Below, one piece after another: positions 16,363 to 24,485 of a stretch of DNA of 64,000 bases. Position numbers and translations under genes: made by a program. Under the pieces are notes generated by a model. The model was not told the DNA's origin. It worked only from the letters and a program-made list of their open reading frames with translations, and did not search any database. The stretch's first letter is position 1; every line of letters starts with the position of its first letter. The stretch lies in contig JAIMBB010000001.1 of assembly GCA_023511655.1 (NCBI GenBank), forward strand, positions 1-64,000, in the 5' to 3' direction. Source of the DNA: Anaerolineae bacterium. Lineage in GTDB: Bacteria > Chloroflexota > Anaerolineae > J036 > Brachytrichaceae.

Positions 16363-17175
16363 TCAATAGGCATGCGTCGTCAGGCCGCCATCCACAGCCA
16401 GCACCTGGCCGGTGACGAAGCGCGCCAGATTGCTGGCCAGGAACAATGTGGCATCCGCGACTTCGGCCGGATTGGCGTAGCGATCGAGCGAGGGCTGCGT
16501 CTCGTCCATCTTGGCCGGATCCACCACGCGCGTGGCCAGAAAGCGGGCCGTCTTGGTCGGACCGGGTGCGATGACGTTGGCGCGCACGCCCGAGCGGCGA
16601 CATTCGATGGCCAGGCAGCGCGTGTAGTGCATGATGCCGGCCTTGGCTACGGCATAGGCCACCTCGCGCTCCACGCCGAAAAGAGCAGCAACCGACGCAA
16701 TGTTGATGATCGAGCCTGCTTTGCGCGCAATCATGCCGGGCACCACCAGCTTACACACCTGGATGGTGCCGATCAGGTTGCGGTTGAAGATGGCTTGCAG
16801 GTCCTCAGGTGAGATGCCGAGCGCGTCGTTGGGGTCAGGCTTGCCCTTGCCGCCGGCGCCGATGTCGCCGCCGGCACAGTTGACCAGGATGGTGATCGGG
16901 CCCAGCGCATCTTCACCGGCCTTCACTGCTTGCTGCATCTCGGCGTAGTTCGCGACGTCGGCAGTCACACCGATCACGTTCGCGCCCCGATCGCGGAACT
17001 GGGCGACCACCGCGTCCAGGTCGGGAGCCTCGCCAAAGACCGATGGCGACTCGCGATGATGGTCGTGCAAGATGATAGCTGCGCCGGCGTCGGCCAGCTT
17101 CTCGGCAATCGCGCGGCCCAGGCCGCGTCCAGAACCAGTGACGAGTGCCACGCTATTGGAAGGGAGAAGTTGCAT
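16363..17175 (-). CDS. Short-chain dehydrogenase/reductase (SDR)
   Basis: A 270-residue classical SDR. The start MQLLPSNSVALVTGSGRGLG gives an intact TGSGRGLG cofactor motif; catalytic residues are Ser in INIASVAAL and Tyr/Lys in YAVAK, and the end is LAVDGGLTTHAY. The ATG at 17175 has GGAG about 12 nt upstream; an ATG six codons earlier (17193) is the alternative. Relative to typical members it has about 15 extra residues after strand 2 (HDHHRESPSVFGEAPDLD). It is co-directional with the SDR at 15542 and separated from it by the palindrome, so both may serve one sugar or hydroxy-acid pathway. Confidence 0.88.
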   Translation of the reverse strand: MQLLPSNSVALVTGSGRGLGRAIAEKLADAGAAIILHDHHRESPSVFGEAPDLDAVVAQFRDRGANVIGVTADVANYAEMQQAVKAGEDALGPITILVNCAGGDIGAGGKGKPDPNDALGISPEDLQAIFNRNLIGTIQVCKLVVPGMIARKAGSIINIASVAALFGVEREVAYAVAKAGIMHYTRCLAIECRRSGVRANVIAPGPTKTARFLATRVVDPAKMDETQPSLDRYANPAEVADATLFLASNLARFVTGQVLAVDGGLTTHAY

Positions 17176-17284
17176 GTGTCTGGTTTGCTCCATGAAAATC
17201 GAATTGTCGAATCGTTGCGCGTCGCCGGACTGGCGCCCACGCGCGCTGTATTTTGACGAAGATGCGCGATTTGGCAAACACTTC

Positions 17285-18532
17285 TCAACCGGCCTGTGCG
17301 CGTGGCCGGTTTGCCAGGCTCGCTCGTCGCACGATCGGCTTGCCATACTGCGCCCGCAGCTCATCCAGCGTGCGAGCCAGCGCCAACCTTGCCTCACGCC
17401 GGCCGTCGTCGAACATCGTCATCTGCCAGACTTCGCTCAGGCCGCTCACCCCGACGCCAATGAGCCGGATGGGGTCACCTCGCCCGCGATGCGACCCGCG
17501 CGCGAGCTGCGACTCGCGCGTGAGCCAGGCCTGCCGCCACAGCGGCTCGGCCGCGGCGAAGATCTCCTCGCCCAACTGCGTTGGCGCAACCAGCGTGGTC
17601 TGCCGCGTGACGGTGTGGAAGTCGTACCAGCGCAGCTTGAGGTGAACCGTTCGGGCAAAGAGGCCTTGCGATCGCAATCGAACCGCGACCTCATCGCTCA
17701 ACGTGAGCAACATATTGCGCAGCACCTGGGGGTCGCTCACGTCACGGGGGAAGGTGCGTTCCTCGCTGATGGATTTGATTTCACGTTCCGGACGCACCGG
17801 CGACTCGTCCACGCCCTGGGCCCGCGCAATCACCGCCCCGGCGTGATCGCCTAAGACGTGGCGCAGCAATCGCGGCGCCGCCTGTTGCAAATCGCCGATC
17901 GTGACGATGCCGATCTGCTCCAACCGGGCTGCAGTCGCCGCGCCGATGCCCCATAACTCGCCGACCGGTAGTGGGGCGAGAAATTCGGCTTCCCTGCCCG
18001 GCGCGATCACCAGGATGCCGTTGGGCTTGGCCCGTCCGCTGGCCATCTTCGCCACCAGCTTGCTCGTCGCCACGCCGATCGAGGCAGGCAGATGAATTTC
18101 GTCTCGAATACGCCGTTGGATTTCGAGCGCCAAGAGACTTGCGTCGCCAGTCGTCAGGTCGGTCAGGTCGGTCAGGTCGGTCAAGTCGATCAGGTCGGTC
18201 AGGTCGAGAAAGGCTTCGTCCACCGAAATCTGTTGCACGGCGTCGCCGTAGTCGCGCAACAACGCCATGACCCGTTGGGAGTATTCGGCGTAGATAGCGT
18301 GCGCCGCGGGCACGACGATCAGCTCCGGGCACAACCGCAAAGCCTGCGAGGTCGGCATGGCATTGCGAACGCCGAATTTGCGGGCGGGATACGAAGCAGA
18401 CGACACGACGCCGCGCTGCTCGGGCCGGCCGCCGACGACAAACGGCTTGCCGCGCAACGATGGGTCGCGCAACTCCTCGACGGCGCAGAAGAATGCGTCG
18501 AGATCGAGATGGAGAATGGTGCGAGCAGCTAT
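17285..18532 (-). CDS. dinB: DNA polymerase IV (Y-family, DinB) without a standard start codon
   Basis: Translesion DNA polymerase. The palm carries the metal ligands in ILHLDLDAFFCAVEELRDP and SVDEAFLDLTD; KLVAKMASGRAKPNG and the helix-hairpin-helix LPVGELWGIGAATAARLEQIG follow, then the little-finger domain. The frame is open upstream to a stop at 18574-18572, but no ATG, GTG or TTG occurs before the conserved catalytic start; the first TTG (18472) would remove the first catalytic Asp. Candidates are ATA at 18532, whose last two bases overlap the TAG stop of the upstream gene, or ATT at 18517. A 54-bp repeat encodes six Asp-Leu-Thr-like triplets right after the catalytic DE motif. The polymerase would be active only if initiation at a rare codon works. 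Confidence 0.85.
   Translation of the reverse strand: MAARTILHLDLDAFFCAVEELRDPSLRGKPFVVGGRPEQRGVVSSASYPARKFGVRNAMPTSQALRLCPELIVVPAAHAIYAEYSQRVMALLRDYGDAVQQISVDEAFLDLTDLIDLTDLTDLTDLTTGDASLLALEIQRRIRDEIHLPASIGVATSKLVAKMASGRAKPNGILVIAPGREAEFLAPLPVGELWGIGAATAARLEQIGIVTIGDLQQAAPRLLRHVLGDHAGAVIARAQGVDESPVRPEREIKSISEERTFPRDVSDPQVLRNMLLTLSDEVAVRLRSQGLFARTVHLKLRWYDFHTVTRQTTLVAPTQLGEEIFAAAEPLWRQAWLTRESQLARGSHRGRGDPIRLIGVGVSGLSEVWQMTMFDDGRREARLALARTLDELRAQYGKPIVRRASLANRPRAQAG
18153..18206. repeat. Six 9-bp repeats inside dinB (GTCAGGTCG)
   Basis: Six uninterrupted 9-bp units with two single-base variants. Read on the minus strand they add repeated Asp-Leu-Thr (one Asp-Leu-Ile) to polymerase IV without breaking the frame. 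The 9-bp period keeps the frame whatever the copy number. Confidence 0.9.
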
Positions 18533-19098
18533 GGGTAACCCAGATTCCGCTTGGCGCGAACCTCGCCGTAGCTATCTGCCAGGTCGTTCAACCGCTGATT
18601 GGTCTCGCTCAGCGCAACGATGACGCGATCGAAGTTGCGCTCGCCGCGAGCGGCGTCCACTTTCATCAACGTCACCGGCACCGCCAACAACGTCTCGTGG
18701 GTGCGACGCAGCTCGTCCACGATCTGGCGCTCCATGCGCACAATGTCGTCGAGCACATCGGCGGCGTTGGCGGCGTCCTCCGAGCGCTTGGCGATTTTCT
18801 TGATGCGGCGCAGGCGTTGCAGCTTGTGCAACGCGCGCACGACGTTGCCGGGAATATCGCGCACCTGGCGCAACAGTTCGGTCTTCTGTTCATAGGGGAT
18901 CGGACACGCCTTGAGCGCCTCTTTGATTTCCCTCACCAGCCGCTGAGCGTCATCCGCATATTGCGATTCCGCCATGCGGGACGGCGGGCGGTGGGGTTGA
19001 AGACGACGCGCGATCGCAACCGGCACGGCAACGATGCCGACCAGGATGACGATCGCGATCAGCATCAGCAGCAAAAGGATGAACAGTGGGATGAACAC
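18529..19098 (-). CDS. Membrane-anchored coiled-coil protein of unknown function
   Basis: 189 residues that I do not recognise. The GTG at 19098 is chosen because GGAGG stands 5 nt upstream; a TTG four codons earlier overlaps that ribosome site. Residues 1-30 (FIPLFILLLLMLIAIVILVG and on) form one transmembrane helix, followed by a basic stretch IARRLQPHRPPSR. The rest is strongly helical and charged (RLVREIKEALKACPIP, LQRLRRIKKIAKRSEDAA, LDDIVRMERQIVDELRRTHE), suggesting a cytoplasmic coiled coil. Its stop codon overlaps the likely start region of dinB, so the two are probably translated from one message. No function is proposed. Confidence 0.75.
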   Translation of the reverse strand: MFIPLFILLLLMLIAIVILVGIVAVPVAIARRLQPHRPPSRMAESQYADDAQRLVREIKEALKACPIPYEQKTELLRQVRDIPGNVVRALHKLQRLRRIKKIAKRSEDAANAADVLDDIVRMERQIVDELRRTHETLLAVPVTLMKVDAARGERNFDRVIVALSETNQRLNDLADSYGEVRAKRNLGYP

Positions 19099-19153
19099 GC
19101 CAACCTCCAATGAGCGCGCAGCAAGCGCCCGTATGCGCGACCTCGAACGCCGG

Positions 19154-19756
19154 TCATTGTAACAACTCCTGCTGAGAGACGAAGCGATACGTCAACCAGG
19201 CCGATGGCCGACCGCGCGCTGCATCGGTGCCATCCGTGCGCGCGACCGGCGCCAGCTCCAGCGCAAAACAATCCAGGTCGGATGCAGCCACGCCGCTGCG
19301 CTTCGGTTGCGCATCATCCTTGAAGATGACGTAGAGCAGGAACACCCCGTCTGGGCCGAGCCAGCGTTTGACGTTGCGCGCGTAGGCCAATCGCTCATCC
19401 GGTGTCAGCCCGTGAAAGCAACCGATGTCGAGGATCAAATCGAACGGCCCACGCAGATCTACCAGGCGGGTCACATCGCCCACGCGAAAATCGGCCTGCA
19501 CGCCGGCCGCGCGCGCTTTGCGCCTCGCTACCAGGATGGCTGTGACGGCGAAATCCACGCCGATCACCTGCCAACCGCGCTGAGCCAAGGTGATAGCATT
19601 TGTGCCCGTGCCGCATCCCAGGTCAAGCGCGCGCCCCGGCGCATGGCTCTCGATAAAAGCATACAGCTCCGGCGGCGAGACGCCGGTATCCCACGGCGGC
19701 CGTCGGCCTTGCAGATACCACCGGTTGAATTCCAGCCAGCGTTTGATGCGTTTCAT
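19154..19756 (-). CDS. Class I SAM-dependent methyltransferase
   Basis: A 200-residue methyltransferase with motif I in RALDLGCGTGTNAITLAQRG and the acidic end of strand 2 in VIGVDFAVTAI. DFRVGDVTRL marks motif II, and FDLILDIGCFHGLTPDERL is the motif III region. The N-terminus LEFNRWYLQGRRPPWDTGVSPPEL is shared by small methyltransferases of the thiopurine/tellurite-resistance type. The acceptor cannot be told from sequence. It is divergent from the gene at 19818 and co-directional with the coiled-coil gene. Confidence 0.88.
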   Translation of the reverse strand: MKRIKRWLEFNRWYLQGRRPPWDTGVSPPELYAFIESHAPGRALDLGCGTGTNAITLAQRGWQVIGVDFAVTAILVARRKARAAGVQADFRVGDVTRLVDLRGPFDLILDIGCFHGLTPDERLAYARNVKRWLGPDGVFLLYVIFKDDAQPKRSGVAASDLDCFALELAPVARTDGTDAARGRPSAWLTYRFVSQQELLQ

Positions 19757-19817
19757 CGCTCATTGGCCTCTCAGGTGATTCCCTTACACTCCACTTAATG
19801 TTGAGAACAGTGTCACC

Positions 19818-20213
19818 ATGAGCCAAGCGAGCGAATCCCTCCCTTCAAGCGAAGTGTGTTTCAACATCGGCCCCAAGGAGCGGCAGAAGCGCCTCATCAT
19901 CGGCGCGGCAGGCATAGTGGTCGGCGTTGCAGCGTTCATGGTGCTGCGCATAGCAGCCGCGCCATGGTGGGCCAACCTGGCGCTCCTGCCCATTTTCTTC
20001 GCCGGCGCCAGCGGACTGATCCAGTGGCGCGAGAAGACATGCGTGGCATTCGCCATGCGCGGCGTGCGCAACCTGGATAGCGGCATCGAAGCTATCGCCG
20101 ACGAAGCTGAAAAGCAAGCCTTGCGCGAGCGGGCGGCGAAGATACGCCTGACATCGCTTGCTTTTGGCGGATTGGCAACGGCCCTCGCCATCCTGCTGTC
20201 CCTCATTAGATGA
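19818..20213 (+). CDS. Small membrane protein of unknown function
   Basis: 131 residues. The N-terminal SEVCFNIGPKERQKRLIIGAAGI resembles the entry to small DUF2892-like membrane proteins. Two closely spaced hydrophobic segments follow (IIGAAGIVVGVAAFMVL and WWANLALLPIFFAGASGL), then a charged amphipathic helix (IEAIADEAEKQALRERAAKI) and a third membrane segment at the C-terminus (LAFGGLATALAILLSLI). Its stop overlaps the start of the next gene by 4 bp (ATGA), so the two are translationally coupled. I assign no function. Confidence 0.75.
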   Translation: MSQASESLPSSEVCFNIGPKERQKRLIIGAAGIVVGVAAFMVLRIAAAPWWANLALLPIFFAGASGLIQWREKTCVAFAMRGVRNLDSGIEAIADEAEKQALRERAAKIRLTSLAFGGLATALAILLSLIR

Positions 20214-20794
20214 ACTGGCTCGCCCATCTCTTTCTGTCCGATGACGACGTGGAACATCGCATCGGCAACGTCATCGCGGATTGGGTAAAGGGCGAAGCGC
20301 GCGCACAATTCAGCCCCGGCATCCGGCGTGGGTTCTCCAGCCATCGCCTCATTGACCTGTACACCGACGCGCATCCGGCCGTTGCGCGCAGCAAAGCGCG
20401 CATCGAACCGCCGTTCAAGCGCTATGCCGCGGTGTTGGTGGACGTGTTCTATGATCATTTCCTGGCTGTGGAATGGGAACGCTATTGCAACGTGCCGCTG
20501 CGCGCCTGGATTACGAACATCTACGCAGAATTCGCCGCATATTGGGACAAACTGCCCGAACAGGTTCGGCTCGGATTGCAGCGCATGGCGACCGATGATT
20601 GGCTGGGTGCATATACCTCACTGGAAGGCATCGAGGCGATCCTGAAGCGCATGTCGCGCCGGCTGAGTCGCCCTAATCTACTCGGCGAAGCCACGCCGCA
20701 ACTCAGCACGCACTATGCCGGCCTGCGCGATGATTTCCACACATTCTTTCCCCAGCTACAAGCCCATGTGCGATCGGCTCAGGCTTCCGCCTGA
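20210..20794 (+). CDS. Acyl carrier protein phosphodiesterase-like (AcpH/DUF479 family)
   Basis: A 194-residue protein matching the AcpH family in length and motifs. The start MNWLAHLFLSDDDVEHRIGN is diagnostic, followed by GNVIADWVKG, RGFSSHRLIDLYTDAHP and VDVFYDHFLAVEW, which carry the HD-like metal-binding residues. Family members can remove the phosphopantetheine arm from acyl carrier protein. Many distant members have no tested activity, so the specific reaction is less certain than the family. It is coupled by an ATGA overlap to the membrane-protein gene upstream and converges on the acyltransferase gene with 5 bp between the stops. Confidence 0.85.
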   Translation: MNWLAHLFLSDDDVEHRIGNVIADWVKGEARAQFSPGIRRGFSSHRLIDLYTDAHPAVARSKARIEPPFKRYAAVLVDVFYDHFLAVEWERYCNVPLRAWITNIYAEFAAYWDKLPEQVRLGLQRMATDDWLGAYTSLEGIEAILKRMSRRLSRPNLLGEATPQLSTHYAGLRDDFHTFFPQLQAHVRSAQASA

Positions 20795-20799
20795 ATGAC

Positions 20800-21711
20800 T
20801 CACCGGATGGCCGACATCATGTCGGCCATCGCCGCCGTGATTGCCGCCACGATCTCCTCGGCACTCCCAAGCCGGATCAAGTCTTCGCCGCGCAGCGGCC
20901 GGCCAAACCTCACAGTAGGCGTCACCGGCGTGCGCTCACGCCGGCGCAGATGAACGATCAACTGAATCGCCGCGGCCGCGCGTTCGCGATCCTTCGGATG
21001 GCGTCGCAATCGCACTAAGGGGTGATGTAGCGTCCAGGGCAAGATCACTCCGCTCACCAGCGTCGGCACGACGCGCACCGACGGAACGCGTCTGACGAAG
21101 ACTCCGAGGCTCGGCGACCACGTCTGCAGCGACTCGACCGCGCCCGACATGCAAGCCGGATCCGGCTCGATGCGACCGGCCGGGTTGATGAACAGCGCGC
21201 CGCCGCTGTTCAAGTGGCGCGTGACCTGGCGGACGACGGCGAAACGATCACCTGCCGCCTCCGGCACAGCGATCAACCGGGCGAACATGTTGGGGAGTGC
21301 GCGCACGAAAGGACGATCGTTGGCGACCACCCGCAGATCCCGACGCGGAATGGCGCCGAAGCAAGCGAGCGACTCCGACATGCCGGCATGGTTGGCGGCG
21401 AAGATCGCCGCGCCCTCCATCGGCACGTTTTCAAGGCCAGCGACGTGCAAGCCGCGCGTGTGACGTGCGAGGAATTCACGCGACGCAGATTGCAACCCGG
21501 CTTCCTCGATTCGCCGATCAAAGTCCATGACCAACCGAGTGAACTGTGCCGCTTGCGACCAGAGCAGCCGCTCCAGCGCCGGGCGCAGCCAGCGCACCTG
21601 AGCCAGCCCGAAGTTATCCAGCAGATCCTGCAAGTTGATGCGCGTCAGCGCAAGGCTGCGCGCATCGTCATCAGCCGGCTGTCCAATCAGCGTTGCTTGA
21701 GCGAGTGACAT
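20800..21711 (-). CDS. PlsC-like lysophospholipid acyltransferase family protein
   Basis: 303 residues with the acyltransferase core: AAIFAANHAGMSES holds block I, VVANDRPFVRALPNMFARLIAVPE covers block II, and GALFINPAGRIEPDP replaces the usual FPEG(T)R block III. The normal H-x4-D motif reads H-x4-E here (HAGMSE), so catalysis may be altered or may use the Glu. About 100 residues precede the motif (FGLAQVRWLRPALERLL and following), longer than in bacterial PlsC. It probably acylates a membrane lipid precursor at the inner membrane face. A short palindrome near its 3' end may terminate both convergent transcripts. Confidence 0.78.
   Translation of the reverse strand: MSLAQATLIGQPADDDARSLALTRINLQDLLDNFGLAQVRWLRPALERLLWSQAAQFTRLVMDFDRRIEEAGLQSASREFLARHTRGLHVAGLENVPMEGAAIFAANHAGMSESLACFGAIPRRDLRVVANDRPFVRALPNMFARLIAVPEAAGDRFAVVRQVTRHLNSGGALFINPAGRIEPDPACMSGAVESLQTWSPSLGVFVRRVPSVRVVPTLVSGVILPWTLHHPLVRLRRHPKDRERAAAAIQLIVHLRRRERTPVTPTVRFGRPLRGEDLIRLGSAEEIVAAITAAMADMMSAIR
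20806..20830. terminator. Palindrome at the convergent gene ends
   Basis: A 12-bp arm GATGGCCGACAT, one spacer base, and its exact complement. It lies at the very 3' end of the acyltransferase gene, 12 bp beyond the stop of the facing gene. It could act as a two-way terminator, although neither strand shows a clear U-tract. Confidence 0.4.
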
Positions 21712-21793
21712 GCAGGCGTGATTCTAGAGTGGCCGGATGAGACGAGGGTGATAACCAGGCCGATGGCATATTCCGGGGAGCAAGCCTGCACAC

Positions 21794-22429
21794 CTACAGC
21801 GTAATCAACCCCAGCCTGGCTGCGCGGCTGACCGCTTCGGTACGGCTGGCCACGCCCAGCTTTGCGTAAATCGAGGACAAATGAAACTTGACTGTGGACT
21901 CGCTCACCGCCAGCTCGTGCGCAATCATTTTGCTTGGCAAGCCGCGGCTCACCCATTCCAAAACTTCGATTTCGCGAGGCGTGAGCGGCTGCTTCAGCTC
22001 AGGCCCTTCCACGCGGCCGGTCGCACGGGCGCCGGCAAGCGGCTCGATGAGTTGAGCGGCCATCTGCGCCGGCAGCACAACCATCCCCTGTACGGCTGCC
22101 AGGACAGCCGCGTGCAGTTCCTGAACAGTGGCATCGGCAGGCGCAACAGCCCATCCGTGCAGCGGCAGGTGACGCAGCGCCTCGGCGGCGGCGACGTCGT
22201 CGGTCAGCACGACCGCACTCTGACTGCGGGCGCCGGACAAGGCAGCGGATAGCGGCGCGAGCTGATCGGGGTCGGCCAACAGGAATAGATCGGCGTCCGC
22301 GCCAGTTCGATCGTCACCGATCGAGGACGCTTCACCCACGACTTCCCATGCCGGGTCGGCCTGGGCGAGCAAAGCGCGCAGGCCGGCGCGCAACGCAGGG
22401 GTGGGAGCAACGATGAATATGCCCGCCAT
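21794..22429 (-). CDS. LuxR/NarL-type response regulator with degenerate receiver
   Basis: 211 residues. The C-terminal LuxR helix-turn-helix is clear (LTPREIEVLEWVSRGLPSKM, then AVSESTVKFHLSSIYAKLGV). The N-terminal half follows the NarL receiver fold (FIVAPTPALRAGLRALLAQA, EVVGEASS). However, the acidic pair after strand 1 is replaced by APTP, and the phospho-acceptor Asp position reads LLADPD rather than LLDLxMP, so normal phosphorylation is unlikely. The ATG at 22429 gives the family start; the frame runs on upstream only as a shadow of the protease gene. It is the last of three co-directional genes, after two HtrA-like proteases, and probably controls them or is governed by the same stress. 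Confidence 0.85.
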   Translation of the reverse strand: MAGIFIVAPTPALRAGLRALLAQADPAWEVVGEASSIGDDRTGADADLFLLADPDQLAPLSAALSGARSQSAVVLTDDVAAAEALRHLPLHGWAVAPADATVQELHAAVLAAVQGMVVLPAQMAAQLIEPLAGARATGRVEGPELKQPLTPREIEVLEWVSRGLPSKMIAHELAVSESTVKFHLSSIYAKLGVASRTEAVSRAARLGLITL

Positions 22430-22449
22430 GAAAACCAACCCTCGAAGCC

Positions 22450-23373
22450 TTAGAGGCTTCGAGAGTCTACCTTCACATCCACATCGCGCACAGCGCCGCC
22501 GCGCAACACGTTCAGGCGCACGGACCCGCGCGCTCGCGCGCTGCGCGTCACCGCTGATACGAAGCGATCGGGGTCGGCCACCGGTTCGCCGGCCACGCCG
22601 AGCACCACGTCGCCGATCAGCAGCGTCCGCGCGGCTGCGCCATCGGGCGCAACATTCACCACCAGCAAGCCCCGCTGGCGCGTCGGCAGGCGCACCGTCC
22701 GCACGCCAATGCCCAGGCGAACTGGATTGTCCGGCTCGCCGGCGATCCATTCCGTGGCGACATGGCTGGGGATTGCCACGCTCAAATCGCCGCCGAAGAT
22801 CATGGCATTGATGCCAATCACCGCTCCGGTTGCATCCAGCAAGGGTCCCCCGCTGTTGCCCGGCGCAAGCAGCACGTCGGAACGAATGTACTGGGCCATC
22901 CGGTTCGTCCCCTGGAGGGTGATGCTGCCGAGACCACTGACGATGCCTGCTGTGACGACGCCGACCTGTCCCCACGGGTTGCCGATGGCGAAGACGAGTT
23001 CGCCCACGCGCAGCCGGGTCGAGTCGCCGACCTTTGCGACCGGCAGCCCGGCTGCGCTCACGCGGATCATCGCCAGGTCGAGCTGCGGATTACTGGCGAG
23101 CACCTCAGCCGCGAACTCGCGTCCATCCCCGGTAACCACCTGGAGTCTGCCCCGGCCGTTGCGCCGCTCCGTCCCCATCACGACGTGCGCGTTGGTGATG
23201 ATCGCGCTGTGTGCGTCCGATGCCGCCCCGGCAGCGCTGCGCCAGATCACGCCGGTGCCGATGCCGCGGCTGCCGCTCTGCACCTGCACCACGCTGGCTT
23301 TGGCTGCCTCGATCATGGCAGCAAGCGCCTGCGAAGTGGCCATTGCTGATAAAAGGGTCATCGCGTTGGTCAA
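22450..23373 (-). CDS. HtrA/DegP-like serine protease with PDZ domain
   Basis: A 307-residue trypsin-fold protease. The catalytic triad is readable: His in IITNAHVVMG, Asp in NPQLDLAMIRV and Ser in LAPGNSGGPLLDATG. A PDZ domain follows (LLVVNVAPDGAAARTLLIGD and on). No signal peptide or membrane anchor is seen, in contrast to classical HtrA, so it may act in the cytoplasm or leave by another route. Its start overlaps the stop of the paralogous protease by 4 bp, and the LuxR-type regulator follows 20 bp after its stop, so the three form one operon. It probably serves protein quality control. Confidence 0.9.
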   Translation of the reverse strand: MTNAMTLLSAMATSQALAAMIEAAKASVVQVQSGSRGIGTGVIWRSAAGAASDAHSAIITNAHVVMGTERRNGRGRLQVVTGDGREFAAEVLASNPQLDLAMIRVSAAGLPVAKVGDSTRLRVGELVFAIGNPWGQVGVVTAGIVSGLGSITLQGTNRMAQYIRSDVLLAPGNSGGPLLDATGAVIGINAMIFGGDLSVAIPSHVATEWIAGEPDNPVRLGIGVRTVRLPTRQRGLLVVNVAPDGAAARTLLIGDVVLGVAGEPVADPDRFVSAVTRSARARGSVRLNVLRGGAVRDVDVKVDSRSL

Positions 23374-24269
23374 GCTTTCTGGCCGACGACGACGGAGAGC
23401 GTCCGCACGGCACCGCCCCGGCTCACGCGAACCGTCACCGGCTTGCCGACGCGTTCGCCGTGCAAAGCCGCCATCAGGTCATCGGCATCGTTGATGGCCT
23501 GATCATCGACTGCGAGCAGGATGTCGCCGATGAGCAGGCCACCCCTCTCGGCCGGGCTGTTCTCCTCCACGCGGACGATGAGCAAGCCGTATTCCTGGGC
23601 ATCGCTGCGCTGCGCCGGCGGCAGCTTCACCTGCTGGCTGACGACGCCCAGGTAGCCCCGTTTCACGTAGCCCTGCTTGGTCAGCGTGCGCGCCACCTTC
23701 AAGGCGACCTCCATGGGAATGACGATCGCCGCGCCACGGCCGAAGCCGGTGGTCAACAGGCCAAACGCCGCGCCGGTCATATCCACTAGCGCGCCGCCGC
23801 TGAAGCCGGGATAGGGGGTGGCATCGGTCTGGATGTATCGCTCCAACGTTGCGCCGCTGCGCCCCATGCGCACCGGCCCACCGATCTTGCTCACCACGCC
23901 CAGGCTGGCCATCACGCCGTCGGCCGACGGACGGCCGACGGCAAGCGCGATCTGCCCCACCCGCGCGTCGGCTGCCGCGCTCGCAGCCGGCACCCCCAGG
24001 TTCGGCACGCGCAGCACGGCCAGGTCGGTGGATGCATCGCGCCCGACGACCTGCGCGCCCAAGACGCGGCCATCGTGCGTCTGCACCGTCAGGTTGTCTT
24101 CACGCTCCAGCACGTGATCGGCGGTCAACACCAGGTCAGCGTCGTAGGCGATACCGGTGGCTGGCTGGCGTGGCCGGCCATTCACCATGACGAGCGATCT
24201 GGCTATGCGCTCGACGGCATCGGCCATGGCCTGCGAAAGGGCAGCCAATGCATTCTCGGTCTGTGTCAT
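23370..24269 (-). CDS. HtrA-like serine protease with PDZ domain (paralogue)
   Basis: 299 residues. The ATG at 24269 has GGAGG 9 nt upstream. Triad: His in LVLTADHVLERED, Asp in DASTDLAVLRVP and Ser in PYPGFSGGALVDMTG; the oxyanion motif is G-F-S-G-G instead of G-N-S-G-G. The PDZ domain includes GLLIVRVEENSPAERGGLLI. It also lacks a signal peptide. It is adjacent to and overlaps a second member with the same layout, which suggests tandem duplication followed by divergence, perhaps with hetero-oligomer formation. It is first gene of the protease-protease-regulator operon. Confidence 0.88.
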   Translation of the reverse strand: MTQTENALAALSQAMADAVERIARSLVMVNGRPRQPATGIAYDADLVLTADHVLEREDNLTVQTHDGRVLGAQVVGRDASTDLAVLRVPNLGVPAASAAADARVGQIALAVGRPSADGVMASLGVVSKIGGPVRMGRSGATLERYIQTDATPYPGFSGGALVDMTGAAFGLLTTGFGRGAAIVIPMEVALKVARTLTKQGYVKRGYLGVVSQQVKLPPAQRSDAQEYGLLIVRVEENSPAERGGLLIGDILLAVDDQAINDADDLMAALHGERVGKPVTVRVSRGGAVRTLSVVVGQKA

Positions 24270-24485
24270 TTCAAGAAGCCTCCGAATCTTCAAGAGCTTG
24301 TGCGAGTGGCCTGCAGCATAGGCCAAGCCGTGGCGTAAATCCACTCGACTTCCGTCCAGGTCGGCGGCCGGCAGACCTGGACTTTCGTGCGAAGTGCGGC
24401 ATTTCCCCTATGATTAACTGCCTAGCGGATGACGCGCGCCGGGTCGCATCAGGCTAAACTGCGCGTCCACCGCACTCAAATTGCC

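Noticed and set aside
21794-22975. 393-residue version of the LuxR-type regulator
   Set aside because: The extra N-terminal part is a shadow of the protease gene; the receiver-like domain begins at the ATG at 22429.
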